NCBI GenBank assembly: GCA_019234815.1
Contig: JAFALA010000014.1
Span: forward strand, 1 to 45,392
DNA from: Burkholderiaceae bacterium
GTDB lineage: Bacteria; Pseudomonadota; Gammaproteobacteria; Burkholderiales; Burkholderiaceae_C
Reading direction: 5' to 3'
DNA: 45,392 bases
Shown here: positions 19,853 to 28,392 of the stretch, piece after piece
Layout of the letters: each line of letters opens with the position of its first letter
How positions within the stretch are numbered: the stretch's first letter is position 1
Made by a program: the position numbers and the translations under genes
Notes under the pieces: generated by a model
Told to the model about the DNA's origin: nothing
The model's database searches: none
Seen by the model: only the letters and a program-made list of their open reading frames with translations

Positions 19853-20027
19853 GGCGACCAACGGGGAAGAGGCGCAATTCTCACAGCTTGGTCGAAGTTC
19901 GAGCATTTCATGTCTCATCGACGGAAAGCGCGATTCTGCAGCGCAGTCCGATCGTTTCAGCAGGAAATCCACGAAGCCCGTGGCCGCGCAGTGCGCCCTG
20001 TCGTACCCAAGCGGCCGGCGCCCGCGC

Positions 20028-21263
20028 TCAATGCACGCCTGGGTGCAGGCTGGCCTGTCCCAGGTTCCACAGGGGCAGGAACACGCCCAGCAGCAGCGTG
20101 CCCACCAGAACGCCCATCACTGCCAGCAGCAAGGGCTCCACGGTCTCGGCCAGCTTGCTGACCTCGTAAGCCACGTCCTCTTCGTGGATCTGCGCGATCT
20201 GCTCCAGCATCTCGTCCACGGCGCCGGTGCTTTCGCCGACGCCGATCATCTGCAATTCCATCGGCGAAAAAATGCCGGCCGTGGTGGCCACGCGCAGCAT
20301 GCTTTCGCCGCGCTCCACGCCATTGCGCATCTGCAGGATGCGCTGCTCGTAATAGGCGTTGCCGCACACGCGGGCCGACAGCTGGAAGGCCTGCACGATG
20401 GGCACGCCGCTGCGGCTGGCCATGGCGAAGTTGCGGCAGAACCGGGCCACGCTGGCCTTGATCAGGATGGACCCGACGATGGGCAGCCGGATCCGGTAGC
20501 GGTCCCACCGGTAGCGTCCGTCCACGGTGGCCGCCCATTGCCTGAACAGATAGAACGCCAAGGCGAATCCGGCCCCGACCAGCCACCAGTCATGGACCAT
20601 GAAATGCGAAATTGCGATCAGCACCTGCGTGACCGCGGGCAGCTCGGCATGCAGGTTTGCGTAGGTCTTGGCAAAGACCGGAATCACGAACAGCATCAGA
20701 ATCGTCAGGCCGATCGACAAGGCCGTCAGCACGAAGGTCGGATACCGGATGGCCGACTTTACCTTCTTCGCCATGTCGCGTTCGAATTCGATCTGCCGGA
20801 ACAGGGCCCTGAACGATTCGTCCAGGCGGCCTGAGCCTTCGCCCACCCGCACCATGTTGACGTAGAACTCGTCGAAGATTTTCGGGTGGCGGGACAGCGC
20901 TGTGCTCAGTTCCGAGCCCCGGTCGAGGTCGTCGCGCACGGCCGCCAGGGCCCTGGCCATGGCCTTGTTGCTGCTGGAGCGCTGTATGCCCTCCACGGCG
21001 CTGAGCATGGGCATGCCGGCGCGCACCATATTGCCCATCTGCCGCGTGAACAGCTGCAGCTCCAGCAGGGGCACGCGATTCTCGCCGGTCAGGTTGAGCA
21101 GCCATTCGGGCTGCGGCGTGCCCTTGGGCGCCGTGGTGATCTTGATGGGATGGATGTCGCTGTCCATCAGCCATTGCGCCACCGCCTGCGCATTGGCCGA
21201 TTGGATGTGTCCCTGCATCAGCTCGCCGCTGCGATTGCGGCCCCGGTACAAATAGGTTTCCAT
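20028..21263 (-). CDS. mshG: MSHA pilus inner-membrane platform protein (PilC/GspF family)
   Basis: A 411-residue type II secretion F-domain protein. Two T2SSF repeats are visible, each with the E-G-x-G/S-G/T pattern (VGEGSGRLDESF near residue 150, VGVGESTGAVDEML near residue 350). Three transmembrane segments are visible: one after YPTFVLTALSIGLTILMLFV, one in DWWLVGAGFALAFYLF, and one near the C-terminus (LLLAVMGVLVGTLLLGVFL). It anchors the assembly ATPase in the inner membrane. It starts 4 nt after the mshE stop and is the last gene of the leftward arm. Confidence 0.93.
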   Translation of the reverse strand: METYLYRGRNRSGELMQGHIQSANAQAVAQWLMDSDIHPIKITTAPKGTPQPEWLLNLTGENRVPLLELQLFTRQMGNMVRAGMPMLSAVEGIQRSSSNKAMARALAAVRDDLDRGSELSTALSRHPKIFDEFYVNMVRVGEGSGRLDESFRALFRQIEFERDMAKKVKSAIRYPTFVLTALSIGLTILMLFVIPVFAKTYANLHAELPAVTQVLIAISHFMVHDWWLVGAGFALAFYLFRQWAATVDGRYRWDRYRIRLPIVGSILIKASVARFCRNFAMASRSGVPIVQAFQLSARVCGNAYYEQRILQMRNGVERGESMLRVATTAGIFSPMELQMIGVGESTGAVDEMLEQIAQIHEEDVAYEVSKLAETVEPLLLAVMGVLVGTLLLGVFLPLWNLGQASLHPGVH

Positions 21264-21267
21264 GCTG

Positions 21268-22968
21268 TCACTCCGCGATCGCCATGGCTTCGGTCACCGT
21301 GGTCAGGCCCGCCAGCACCATCTCCGCCGCGTGCCGGGCCACCGTTCGGCCGCCCAACTGCTCGCGGCCCAGCCGATTGAAGGTCACCGCATCGCTGTTC
21401 TGCAGCGCCTCGGACAGCGGCGGCGTGATCTCCAGCAGCTCGAAGACGCCGCGCCGCCCGCTGTAACCCACGCCGTTGCAGCGCGAGCAGCCCCGGCACT
21501 TGCGGAACCGCCCCAGGCTGATTTCCGACTCGCTGGCGTAGTGGCTGAGCCAGGCCCGCTCGTTGGCGGGCAGCACATGGTCCTGCGCGCAATAGCTGCA
21601 GTTCAGGCGCAGCAGCCGCTGCGACATCACCGCCCGCACCGTGGCCGCGATCATGTAGCCGGGCACGTGCATGTCGATCAGGCGCAGCGGCGTGCTGAGC
21701 GCGTCGTTGGTGTGCAGCGTCGACAGCACCATGTGGCCGGTCATGGCGGCGCGCACGGCGATGTCGGCCGTCTCGTCGTCGCGGATTTCCCCCACCAGCA
21801 TGATGTCCGGGTCTTGCCGCAGCAGCGAGCGCAGCACGCGAGAGAAACTCAGGTCGATCTTTTCATTGATCTGCACCTGGTTGACGCCCGTGATGCGGTA
21901 CTCCACCGGGTCCTCGCAGGTGAGGATCTTCACGCTGGGCTGGTTCAGGATCTCCAGCGCGGCATACAGCGTCGTGGTCTTGCCGCTGCCGGTCGGACCC
22001 GTCACCAGTACGATGCCGTGCGGCGCCCGGATGGCGCGCTCGAAGCCCATGTACACCTGCGGGGGCAGGATCTCCTCCAGGGTCTGCCGAACCGCGTCCT
22101 GGCGCAGCAGCCGAAGCACGATGGACTCGCCGAACTGCGTGGGCATGGATGACATGCGGATGTCGAAGCGCGAGTCCCCCGACTTGACGGTGATGCGCCC
22201 GTCCTGCGGCAGGCGGCGCTCGGCGATGTCGAGGTGCGCCATCAATTTCAGGCGCACGATCAGCGCCGAGGTGATGCGCGGGTCGGCCTCCACCTGCACG
22301 TGCAGCACGCCGTCGATGCGGAAGCGCACGACCAGGGCGTGCTCCTGCGGTTCGAAGTGGATGTCGGAGGCGTTGACGCGGGCCGCGTCGTCGAAGATGG
22401 TCTGCAGCAGCTTGACGATGGGCGCGTCCGCGTCGTTGATGGCGCGGCCCATGGTGCCTAGATCCACCACGTTGTCGTACTCGCCGATCTCGCGCTCCAC
22501 CTCGCGGGCGAAGGCGCCGATCTGCTCGGTCTTGCGGTAGATCCGGTCTATGGTTGCGATCAGCTGCTCGTTGGTGATGACGGCCAGGTCGAGCGGCCGC
22601 TTCAGCACCACGGCCAGCTCGTCCTGGGAGCGCAAGTCCGTGGGGTCCACCAGGCCGACGAAATAGCTGTCGACACGCTCCTCCAGGATCACCGCGTGGA
22701 AGCGCCGCGCCTGCAATTCGTTCAGGTGCTTGACCGTGTCGGGCTGCACGTCGAAGCGGCGCAGGTCGACGAACGGGATTTCCAGCTGCTTGGCAATCGC
22801 CTGCGCGATTTGTTCTTCGCTCACGTAACCGGCGTCGACCAGCACGCGGCCCAGCAGCAGGCCCGACTGCCTCTGCAGGCTCAGGGCCGTGTTCAGCTGG
22901 TCGTTGCGCAGCAGGCCCTGCTCGATCAGGGTGGTGCCGAGATTGATGGGCTTCTGGACCGTGAGCAT
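21268..22968 (-). CDS. mshE: MSHA pilus assembly ATPase with MshEN domains
   Basis: A 566-residue GspE/PilB-type hexameric ATPase. The N-terminal 70 residues hold two MshEN repeats of the type L-G-x-x-L-x-x-x-G (LGTTLIEQG, then LGRVLVDAG), the known cyclic di-GMP binding module of Vibrio MshE; the first lacks the leading Arg (NLGTT). Walker A is GPTGSGKTT (324-332), the Asp box and Walker B are near DPDIMLVGEIRD (386-397), and a tetracysteine zinc site is at Cys457/460 and Cys491/494. It drives pilus extension, probably under cyclic di-GMP control. mshG follows after 4 nt. Confidence 0.95.
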   Translation of the reverse strand: MLTVQKPINLGTTLIEQGLLRNDQLNTALSLQRQSGLLLGRVLVDAGYVSEEQIAQAIAKQLEIPFVDLRRFDVQPDTVKHLNELQARRFHAVILEERVDSYFVGLVDPTDLRSQDELAVVLKRPLDLAVITNEQLIATIDRIYRKTEQIGAFAREVEREIGEYDNVVDLGTMGRAINDADAPIVKLLQTIFDDAARVNASDIHFEPQEHALVVRFRIDGVLHVQVEADPRITSALIVRLKLMAHLDIAERRLPQDGRITVKSGDSRFDIRMSSMPTQFGESIVLRLLRQDAVRQTLEEILPPQVYMGFERAIRAPHGIVLVTGPTGSGKTTTLYAALEILNQPSVKILTCEDPVEYRITGVNQVQINEKIDLSFSRVLRSLLRQDPDIMLVGEIRDDETADIAVRAAMTGHMVLSTLHTNDALSTPLRLIDMHVPGYMIAATVRAVMSQRLLRLNCSYCAQDHVLPANERAWLSHYASESEISLGRFRKCRGCSRCNGVGYSGRRGVFELLEITPPLSEALQNSDAVTFNRLGREQLGGRTVARHAAEMVLAGLTTVTEAMAIAE

Positions 22969-22991
22969 GGCTGTGTCCTCGTGTTGATCAA

Positions 22992-25166
22992 TCAGTAGAC
23001 GGTTTCCGACCAGGTGCTGGTCGAGGTGGTCGAGCTGGTCACGGGCTCAATCGTTCTGTTCACACCTTGCAGGCACATGAAGCCCGAAGCCCAGTAGTCG
23101 CCGTTGCCCGTGCCGGAGCCGGTGCGGTTGAGGGTGTAAGTCGTCGTGCCGCCCGGCGTGAAGAAGGCGCAAGTGCCGGCGCAGAGTTGCGCGTTTTGAA
23201 GCGGCGTGGCTGGAGCACTGGACAGGGTCAGCGCATTCAATGCACCGTGGACGGTTGCGGTGGCGGACGACGCGGCCGTGGTCGGCGCACTGGCGTTCAA
23301 TGCACCGGTACCCGACTTGATGGCGATTCTTGCGGCGTTGCCAAACAATGCAGCCGGCACGCCCGACGTGACGGGCAAAAAGATGTTGGTGCCCGGCGTG
23401 CCCTGCAATAGCGTCGCGGTCGAAGCAACCTGCACTGCGGTCCCGGTCAGCGTGTAGCGGCCGATTCCACCGAGTGCTTCGGTCAGTTTGTAGTTGGTGC
23501 CAGGCGTGGCTTGGGCATTCGTCGTGGGCGAGGTGCTCAGTCCTGTCATGCTGACCGTTTGCGTGCTGAAGCTGCTGTCGTTGAAGTCGCAAGCTGTGCA
23601 TGCCGTGACCCAAAGCACATTGGAGGCGAAGGTCCAGACCTGGTTATTCGCATACGCAACGTTGTGGGTATTGTTCGTCAGCGAATACGTCCCCCGACCG
23701 CCAAGCTTTCCACCGGCTTCGGTGCTCGTCAGCTGACTGCCGATCTTGGCGCCTGCCGCAGCTGCTGGCGCCGTCAGCACGTCACCTACGGAAATGATTT
23801 GGCTTGTTGGATAGGTGGTGCCGGTGCTGTCGAAGCTGTTGCCCACCGTCAGCACGGTTCCGCTTGAGCTGATTGCCGTGTTGTCGCTTGCACTGTTCAG
23901 GCTCTTCCAGGTCGATCCGATCACCCCCGTCCCCGCCCCGTTGTATGAGTACGCCCCAGCGGTCAGCGGCACCACAGCGCCGTTGTACTGGAAGTTGCCG
24001 TTGCTCGCATACCAGATCTCGGCTTCGACGTCCGTCGGCGCGTTGGTAATGTTCGACGTCGGGTACCGTGTGACGAAGCTCATGTTCATGGCCTGGTTGA
24101 GTGTGTTGAAGATCACCCCAGGAGACCCCGGCGGGGGCTGATTGATCTGGTCGCTCAAAGACGCCACATTGACCGTGTAACCAAACACCAAGGTGTCGCC
24201 GCCGTAGCACCAGTTGGTACAGGCCTGGGTGCTGGCGGACCCTGGCACGCTCTGCGATGCGCAGGTGCTGGAGGCCGTGCCATCGTTGGTCGTACCCTGG
24301 ACTTGCGCGCCCTGCTTACCGACCGTATTGCTCGTGTCCCAATACGACGCCCCCCCCGCCCAGTTCGAACCTGTCAATGTGGGGGCAGCCGTATTGCCAC
24401 CGAAAAACACGCCAACTTCGGCCACGTCGCGGTTCTTGCTGAGGGTCTGATAAATCTTGTAAGTGCTGCCATTCGGAATCGTGACCGCATTCCCCTGCAT
24501 GCCGACAGATTTGGACCCATTGCTGGGCGACCCCAACGCCAATTGCAGGACGCAGTTTGACCCGGCAGAACAGGTGGCCGTCGTATTGCCTTGTTGTATA
24601 TAGGTCAGCACAAAAAAAGCAATGGCGTTGTAGCTCGTCGTGTTCTTAAGAGGCAGGCTCCAGGTCGGCGAGGCTCCAGAATTGGTGCAGTCGGTGGTGG
24701 CACTGTTGCAGGTCGTGCCATCGACCGTTGTCAAACTCGCATTGCGTGTCAGTGTGCGGTTCGCCAAGCCCACTGTGCCGGTCGCCGTGATGGCGCAACT
24801 GGTGCAATTGACGCCTGTACTGCTACAGGTCGCAGGTGTCGACACGCCGCTGTAGGACACCGCGCCGCGTCCCAGTGGGCTGACGGTGGTGGGGCCTATG
24901 CCCGTGCAATTGAGATTGCTGACGCCCGTGCCTGTAAAACTGTTCTGCAATGCGGCCCGCCCCATTTCCAGGCCGCTCTCGGCCAGGTAGAACGCGGCCA
25001 CGCCGTCGTCCTGCCGTTGCGTGTCCACGGTGTTGCCGGCGCTGATGTTCTGCATCTGCGTCAGCACGAACAGCACGGTGGCAATCAGGAACAGCACGGC
25101 CAGCACCGTCACCATGCCGGACTGGCTGAGCTTGGGGTTGCGAGGGTGCGGCGTCATGGTGTTCAA
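22992..25166 (-). CDS. Greatly enlarged MshP/PilX-like minor pilin
   Basis: A 724-residue protein with a PilX/MshP-like N-terminus: a short basic leader, then Q-S-G/M-V-T-V-L-A-V-L-F-L-I-A-T-V-L-F and AAFYLAESGLEMGR, the conserved helix of this family. The +5 Glu of classical pilins is absent, as in PilX/MshP types. Known MshP proteins are about 150 residues; the remaining 550 here are Ser-, Thr-, Gly- and Asn-rich with scattered Cys pairs. Two stretches carry a G-G-x-G-x-Y-(S/T)-L-T motif (about residues 489 and 562). Codon use is less GC-rich than its neighbours. It occupies the mshP position between mshO and mshE. It may be a pilus-tip adhesin replacing MshQ. Confidence 0.75.
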   Translation of the reverse strand: MNTMTPHPRNPKLSQSGMVTVLAVLFLIATVLFVLTQMQNISAGNTVDTQRQDDGVAAFYLAESGLEMGRAALQNSFTGTGVSNLNCTGIGPTTVSPLGRGAVSYSGVSTPATCSSTGVNCTSCAITATGTVGLANRTLTRNASLTTVDGTTCNSATTDCTNSGASPTWSLPLKNTTSYNAIAFFVLTYIQQGNTTATCSAGSNCVLQLALGSPSNGSKSVGMQGNAVTIPNGSTYKIYQTLSKNRDVAEVGVFFGGNTAAPTLTGSNWAGGASYWDTSNTVGKQGAQVQGTTNDGTASSTCASQSVPGSASTQACTNWCYGGDTLVFGYTVNVASLSDQINQPPPGSPGVIFNTLNQAMNMSFVTRYPTSNITNAPTDVEAEIWYASNGNFQYNGAVVPLTAGAYSYNGAGTGVIGSTWKSLNSASDNTAISSSGTVLTVGNSFDSTGTTYPTSQIISVGDVLTAPAAAAGAKIGSQLTSTEAGGKLGGRGTYSLTNNTHNVAYANNQVWTFASNVLWVTACTACDFNDSSFSTQTVSMTGLSTSPTTNAQATPGTNYKLTEALGGIGRYTLTGTAVQVASTATLLQGTPGTNIFLPVTSGVPAALFGNAARIAIKSGTGALNASAPTTAASSATATVHGALNALTLSSAPATPLQNAQLCAGTCAFFTPGGTTTYTLNRTGSGTGNGDYWASGFMCLQGVNRTIEPVTSSTTSTSTWSETVY

Positions 25167-25178
25167 GGTTGAATCGGG

Positions 25179-25781
25179 TCAGTCATTGCGCAGGTAGACC
25201 ACCGTGCTGGACACGGTCTGCCCGCCCGCCGAGCTGAGGGTCAGGGCGGCCTTGACGTGATGGATGGAGGCGATCGTGACGGGGCTCGACAGCAGGTTGA
25301 AGCCCTGGTCGTAATAGCTGAACGCGAAGCTGTAGACGGCGCTGGTCAGCACCGGCGTGGTCGAGGTCTGCACGTTGCTGTAGGTCAGGTTCAGGTTGCT
25401 GCCGCTGTTGGTGATCGTCACCGTGAAGTCGGTGGTGCCGCAAACGGCGCCGGCCGCCGCGCCCGCGTTGCTTTTCCGGAAGGTCAGCGTCGATGCGGTG
25501 GCCGTCGTGATGCAGTAGACCGCATTGGTGCTGTCGTACTTGACCTCGCGGATCTCGCGCGACACGCGCTCCAGCACCGCGCGCGTTTCCGAAATATTGG
25601 TGCTGTCGGCGTCCACGTCGCTGGCCAGGGAGAATCCGTTGACCCAGATCAGCGAGGCCGTGGTGGCCAGCAAGCCGATCAGCACCATGGAGACAATCAG
25701 CTCCACCAGCGTGAAGCCCCCCACGGCGCGATGCGGGTTCCTGGCGTGGACAGGGCTGGGCTTGATGCGGGAGCGTGGCAT
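25179..25781 (-). CDS. mshO: MSHA minor pilin MshO (PilW-like)
   Basis: A 200-residue pseudopilin. The prepilin cleavage and methylation motif is G/FTLVELIVSMVLIGLLA (Gly22/Phe23, Glu at +5), followed by TRAVLERVSREIREVKYDST typical of PilW/MshO. The frame is open far upstream through the mshD gene. An ATG at 25799 overlaps the mshD stop as TGATG. The ATG at 25781 has AAGGGA six to seven bases upstream and is preferred; the difference is six residues ahead of the cleaved leader. It lies between mshD and the MshP-like gene (gap 12 nt). Confidence 0.88.
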   Translation of the reverse strand: MPRSRIKPSPVHARNPHRAVGGFTLVELIVSMVLIGLLATTASLIWVNGFSLASDVDADSTNISETRAVLERVSREIREVKYDSTNAVYCITTATASTLTFRKSNAGAAAGAVCGTTDFTVTITNSGSNLNLTYSNVQTSTTPVLTSAVYSFAFSYYDQGFNLLSSPVTIASIHHVKAALTLSSAGGQTVSSTVVYLRND

Positions 25782-25798
25782 GCAGGGTCCCTTGCGCA

Positions 25799-26212
25799 TC
25801 AGTACGAGGAAAACTGCAGCGTGAGATTGGGCGGCGCCGCCGCAGCGCTCGCCGCCGGGCTCACGCTGATGACCGCGGTGCAGGTGGACCCCGAGCAAGG
25901 GCTGGTCGAGGTGCCGCCGACCGTGAGCGTGTAGGTGGGAGCGGAAAAACCGCCGCCGCTGCCCACGCCGCTGCACAGGCCCGTTGCGACGGCGCTGTAG
26001 CCCTGCTGGTTCCTGACGCCGACCAAGCGTTCGGCGCAAGCCTGCTGGAGTTCCACCCCCGCCGCCAGGTAGCGCGCCCGGTTCTGGCTGTTGAATACGC
26101 CGCTCTGCACCGTCACGATGCCCGCCGCAGCAATGCCCAGCAGGATGATCGCGCCAATCGATTCAATCAGCGTGAAGCCCTGTCGGCGGCGGCGAGAAGC
26201 AACGGCATGCAT
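25799..26212 (-). CDS. mshD: MSHA minor pilin MshD (PilV-like)
   Basis: A 137-residue type IV pilin-like protein. The leader is MHAVASRRRRQG, followed by FTLIESIGAIILLGIAAAGI with Glu at +5. A predicted disulphide pair lies near C-S-G-S-T-C, in the C-terminal part. The R-Y-L-A-A-G-V-E-L-Q-Q-A-C-A-E-R helix is typical of MshD/PilV. Its stop codon overlaps a possible mshO start. It should be incorporated into, or prime, the MSHA pilus. Confidence 0.85.
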   Translation of the reverse strand: MHAVASRRRRQGFTLIESIGAIILLGIAAAGIVTVQSGVFNSQNRARYLAAGVELQQACAERLVGVRNQQGYSAVATGLCSGVGSGGGFSAPTYTLTVGGTSTSPCSGSTCTAVISVSPAASAAAAPPNLTLQFSSY

Positions 26213-26249
26213 GATTCGTTTCTCGTTGAATCGACAATATCACATCCCT

Positions 26250-26768
26250 TCAGGGCGACAACTTCACCTGTCCCGTCAAAGGCAGCACGCTCACTGTTTC
26301 GGTGCTCCCATTGAATGTGAGCGTGAAATTGGAGGTGAACGAGAGGGGCGCGGTGCCTGAGGTGCCATTGACGGGCTCGCCCAGGGTATTGAAGGTCAAG
26401 CCCCCGGAAGGCCCGGTGCCCACGACCACGTTCCCGCCCACCGTGACAGTCACCGTCGGAATGGACGCGCAACTCGAACCCACGCAGGCAATTTGATACG
26501 ACCCGTTGGCGCCCGTGGCCTGCACCGTGACCTGCATGCGCCGGCCCGTGCTCATGGCCAATTGTTGCGCGTGGCGAATTTCATAGGCCAGTTGCTGCGC
26601 TTGCGATCGCAAGGTCATCGACGCGGGCGCGCCGAATTTAGGCAGGGCATATGCCGCCAGAATTGCCAGCAGCGTCGCAATCATCATCAGCTCGACCAGA
26701 TGAAGGCCGCGCTGATTTTCCTTGCAGATAATCGCCGACAAAATTCCTTGCCGGCGATCGAATTGCAT
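26250..26768 (-). CDS. mshC: MSHA minor pilin MshC (GspH/FimT-like)
   Basis: A 172-residue GspH/FimT-type pseudopilin. The cleavage motif is N-Q-R-G/L-H-L-V-E-L-M-M-I (Gly21/Leu22, Glu at +5); Leu at +1 and His at +2 are unusual but the charge and the hydrophobic helix are kept. The helix continues with QAQQLAYEIRHAQQLAMSTG, the GspH pattern. A further 20 codons upstream overlap mshA, so the ATG at 26768 is chosen. It starts 22 nt after the mshA stop and ends 37 nt before mshD. Confidence 0.85.
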   Translation of the reverse strand: MQFDRRQGILSAIICKENQRGLHLVELMMIATLLAILAAYALPKFGAPASMTLRSQAQQLAYEIRHAQQLAMSTGRRMQVTVQATGANGSYQIACVGSSCASIPTVTVTVGGNVVVGTGPSGGLTFNTLGEPVNGTSGTAPLSFTSNFTLTFNGSTETVSVLPLTGQVKLSP

Positions 26769-26790
26769 GGCTTTCAGAATCGATAATGGA

Positions 26791-27207
26791 TCAACTCTGA
26801 ATGATGATAATGCCGGTCGCGGTTCCACCGCCCACGGTGACCGAGCAGGTGATACTCGAACCCGCGCCAGTGCCGGCCGTGGTTGTCGCGAATGTATAAG
26901 TCGTGCTGGTTTGAATTTGCGCGGCGGTTGCTGGGTTTGAGCCGGTGCCGGACGTGTTGAATGCCTCGCAGGCCGGCACCGAGCCGGCCGTGCCGCCGGG
27001 CGCCAGCGACTTGGCGTACAAGACCGCCGACGCGGATGCCGCCGCCGCGCCTATGCCGGCCGCCACGCCGATGTTGGCGTCATTGGCGAGCGATTGGTAT
27101 TTCGGAATCGCCACGGCCGCCAAAATACCAATGATCACGATCGTGATGATCAGTTCAATCAGGGTGAAACCTTCTTGAACCCGTTTGGCAATCCTGTAAT
27201 TCTTCAT
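26791..27207 (-). CDS. mshA: MSHA major pilin
   Basis: A 138-residue type IVa major pilin. Leader MKNYRIAKRVQEG, then FTLIELIITIVIIGILAAVA with Glu at +5 and IPKYQSLANDAN, the MshA-type continuation. A Cys pair in the C-terminal half (V-P-A-C-E-A and I-T-C-S-V) should form the D-region disulphide. The C-terminus is a Thr/Gly-rich sheet ending GIIIIQS. The ATG at 27207 has AGGAG eight bases upstream, the best ribosome-binding site of the leftward arm, as expected for the abundant subunit. It is the first gene of that arm and is divergent from mshI. Confidence 0.94.
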   Translation of the reverse strand: MKNYRIAKRVQEGFTLIELIITIVIIGILAAVAIPKYQSLANDANIGVAAGIGAAAASASAVLYAKSLAPGGTAGSVPACEAFNTSGTGSNPATAAQIQTSTTYTFATTTAGTGAGSSITCSVTVGGGTATGIIIIQS

Positions 27208-27276
27208 GCGAAAACTCCTGAAAAATACAATCCCCGCCGTTTTCCAACAGCGCCCCAATGAGCCGCCAAACACCGA

Positions 27277-27292
27277 AGCGGGCAACATGCCA
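27277..27292 (-). promoter_or_regulatory. Possible sigma-54 promoter of mshA
   Basis: On the minus strand TGGCATGTTGCCCGCT carries GG and GC with the exact 10-bp separation of -24/-12 promoters. TGGCA matches the -24 consensus; CCGC is a weak match to TTGC. A start near 27266 would give a 59-nt mshA leader. Type IV pilin genes in pseudomonads are often sigma-54 dependent, but no activator gene is in the window. Confidence 0.35.
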
Positions 27293-27435
27293 CGGCTCGG
27301 CTGTTCCGAGTATTAACGCAATCCGGTATCCGCGAACCTCCCAATTTGAGGGGTCGCAAGAGTCTTTCATCTCCATTGATGATGCGTGCACGACATCGGC
27401 ATTCAGGCCCTTGTTTTGCCCCACAGAATAGGCGC

Positions 27436-28392
27436 ATGAAATCATTCATGCCTTCGTTGGGTTCAAGCGGATGGACTGTGATTGATGCAGCGCAAAACCA
27501 TTCGGTGGCGGCTGTCAGCGTTCGTCCTGGTAATCGGTCGCGGGGCTTGCCGCTGGTTTCGAGATACCTGTGCAAACAGGTCGCTGAAAATGTCGGGACG
27601 TCCGCCAATTACCACGCGGAATTGGATTCCAGCCTGCCCGCCGCGCTGACGCTGGCCCGCGCCGACTATCGGCTGCGGGTGATGCCCGCGCCGCCCATGC
27701 CCGACAAGGAAATGGAAGAGGCCCTGCGCTGGTCGGCGCTGACCGGCAGCGACATTCCGATGGATGATGCCGATCTGGCCTGGCTTGAAATTCCCGGGCA
27801 GGACTTGCTCAGCGAGCGGCCGCGCCTGCTGTACGTGGTGATGGCGCAGCGCTCGCTGGTGGACGCCCGCGTGGCCGCGGTCAGCAAGGCGGGGATAACG
27901 CCTAAAGTGGTAGACATCCGGGAAACCGGATTGCGCAACCTGGCGCTCAAGCTGGCCCAGGGCGACGAGGGCATTGCCCTGATCAGCGTGGACGACAGCG
28001 GCGTCAGCATGGTGTTCACCGATCAGGGCGCGATTTTTCTGGACCGCTACATCGAGCAGCCCTTGTCGGAGTGGCACATGGCCGACGAGACGGCGCGCCG
28101 TCGCATGCTGGAGCGCATTGCTGTGCAGGTGATGCGCTCGGTGGACTACCTGAGCCGCAATTTCGCCTTCACGGCCAAGATGCGCGTGGTGGTGGGGCCC
28201 ACGCCGGAGCCCATGGGCTTGGGCGACTACTTGGCCGAGCAGCTGCCCCTGCCGGTTTCAGTGCTTGACCTGGGGGCCTTGTTCGACTTGTCGCGCGTGC
28301 CCGGCTTGCGGGACAGCGCGGCCAACCAGGCCCGCTGCCTGGTGGCGCTGGGCGCCGCCTTGCGAAGCTCCTGGGGCAGGGTGGCCGCATGA
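27436..28392 (+). CDS. mshI: MSHA biogenesis protein MshI (PilM-like)
   Basis: A 318-residue actin-like-fold protein related to PilM and MshI. The N-terminus has the S-G-W-T-V-I-D-A-A and S-V-A-A-V-S-V strand pair, the middle has E-A-L-R-W-S and I-P-M-D-D-A-D-L-A-W, and the end shows the glycine-rich ACLVALGAAL-type helix (CLVALGAALR). It forms a cytoplasmic ring partner of the PilN-like protein. The frame opens at 27346 but the ATG at 27436 begins near the family N-terminus; another ATG at 27448 is possible. Its stop overlaps the next start as ATGA. Confidence 0.88.
   Translation: MKSFMPSLGSSGWTVIDAAQNHSVAAVSVRPGNRSRGLPLVSRYLCKQVAENVGTSANYHAELDSSLPAALTLARADYRLRVMPAPPMPDKEMEEALRWSALTGSDIPMDDADLAWLEIPGQDLLSERPRLLYVVMAQRSLVDARVAAVSKAGITPKVVDIRETGLRNLALKLAQGDEGIALISVDDSGVSMVFTDQGAIFLDRYIEQPLSEWHMADETARRRMLERIAVQVMRSVDYLSRNFAFTAKMRVVVGPTPEPMGLGDYLAEQLPLPVSVLDLGALFDLSRVPGLRDSAANQARCLVALGAALRSSWGRVAA

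Noticed and set aside
19853..20027. The 175-nt gap after the SRPBCC gene, searched for a remnant mshF or mshQ
   Set aside because: No pilus-like sequence or start with a binding site could be seen in any frame.
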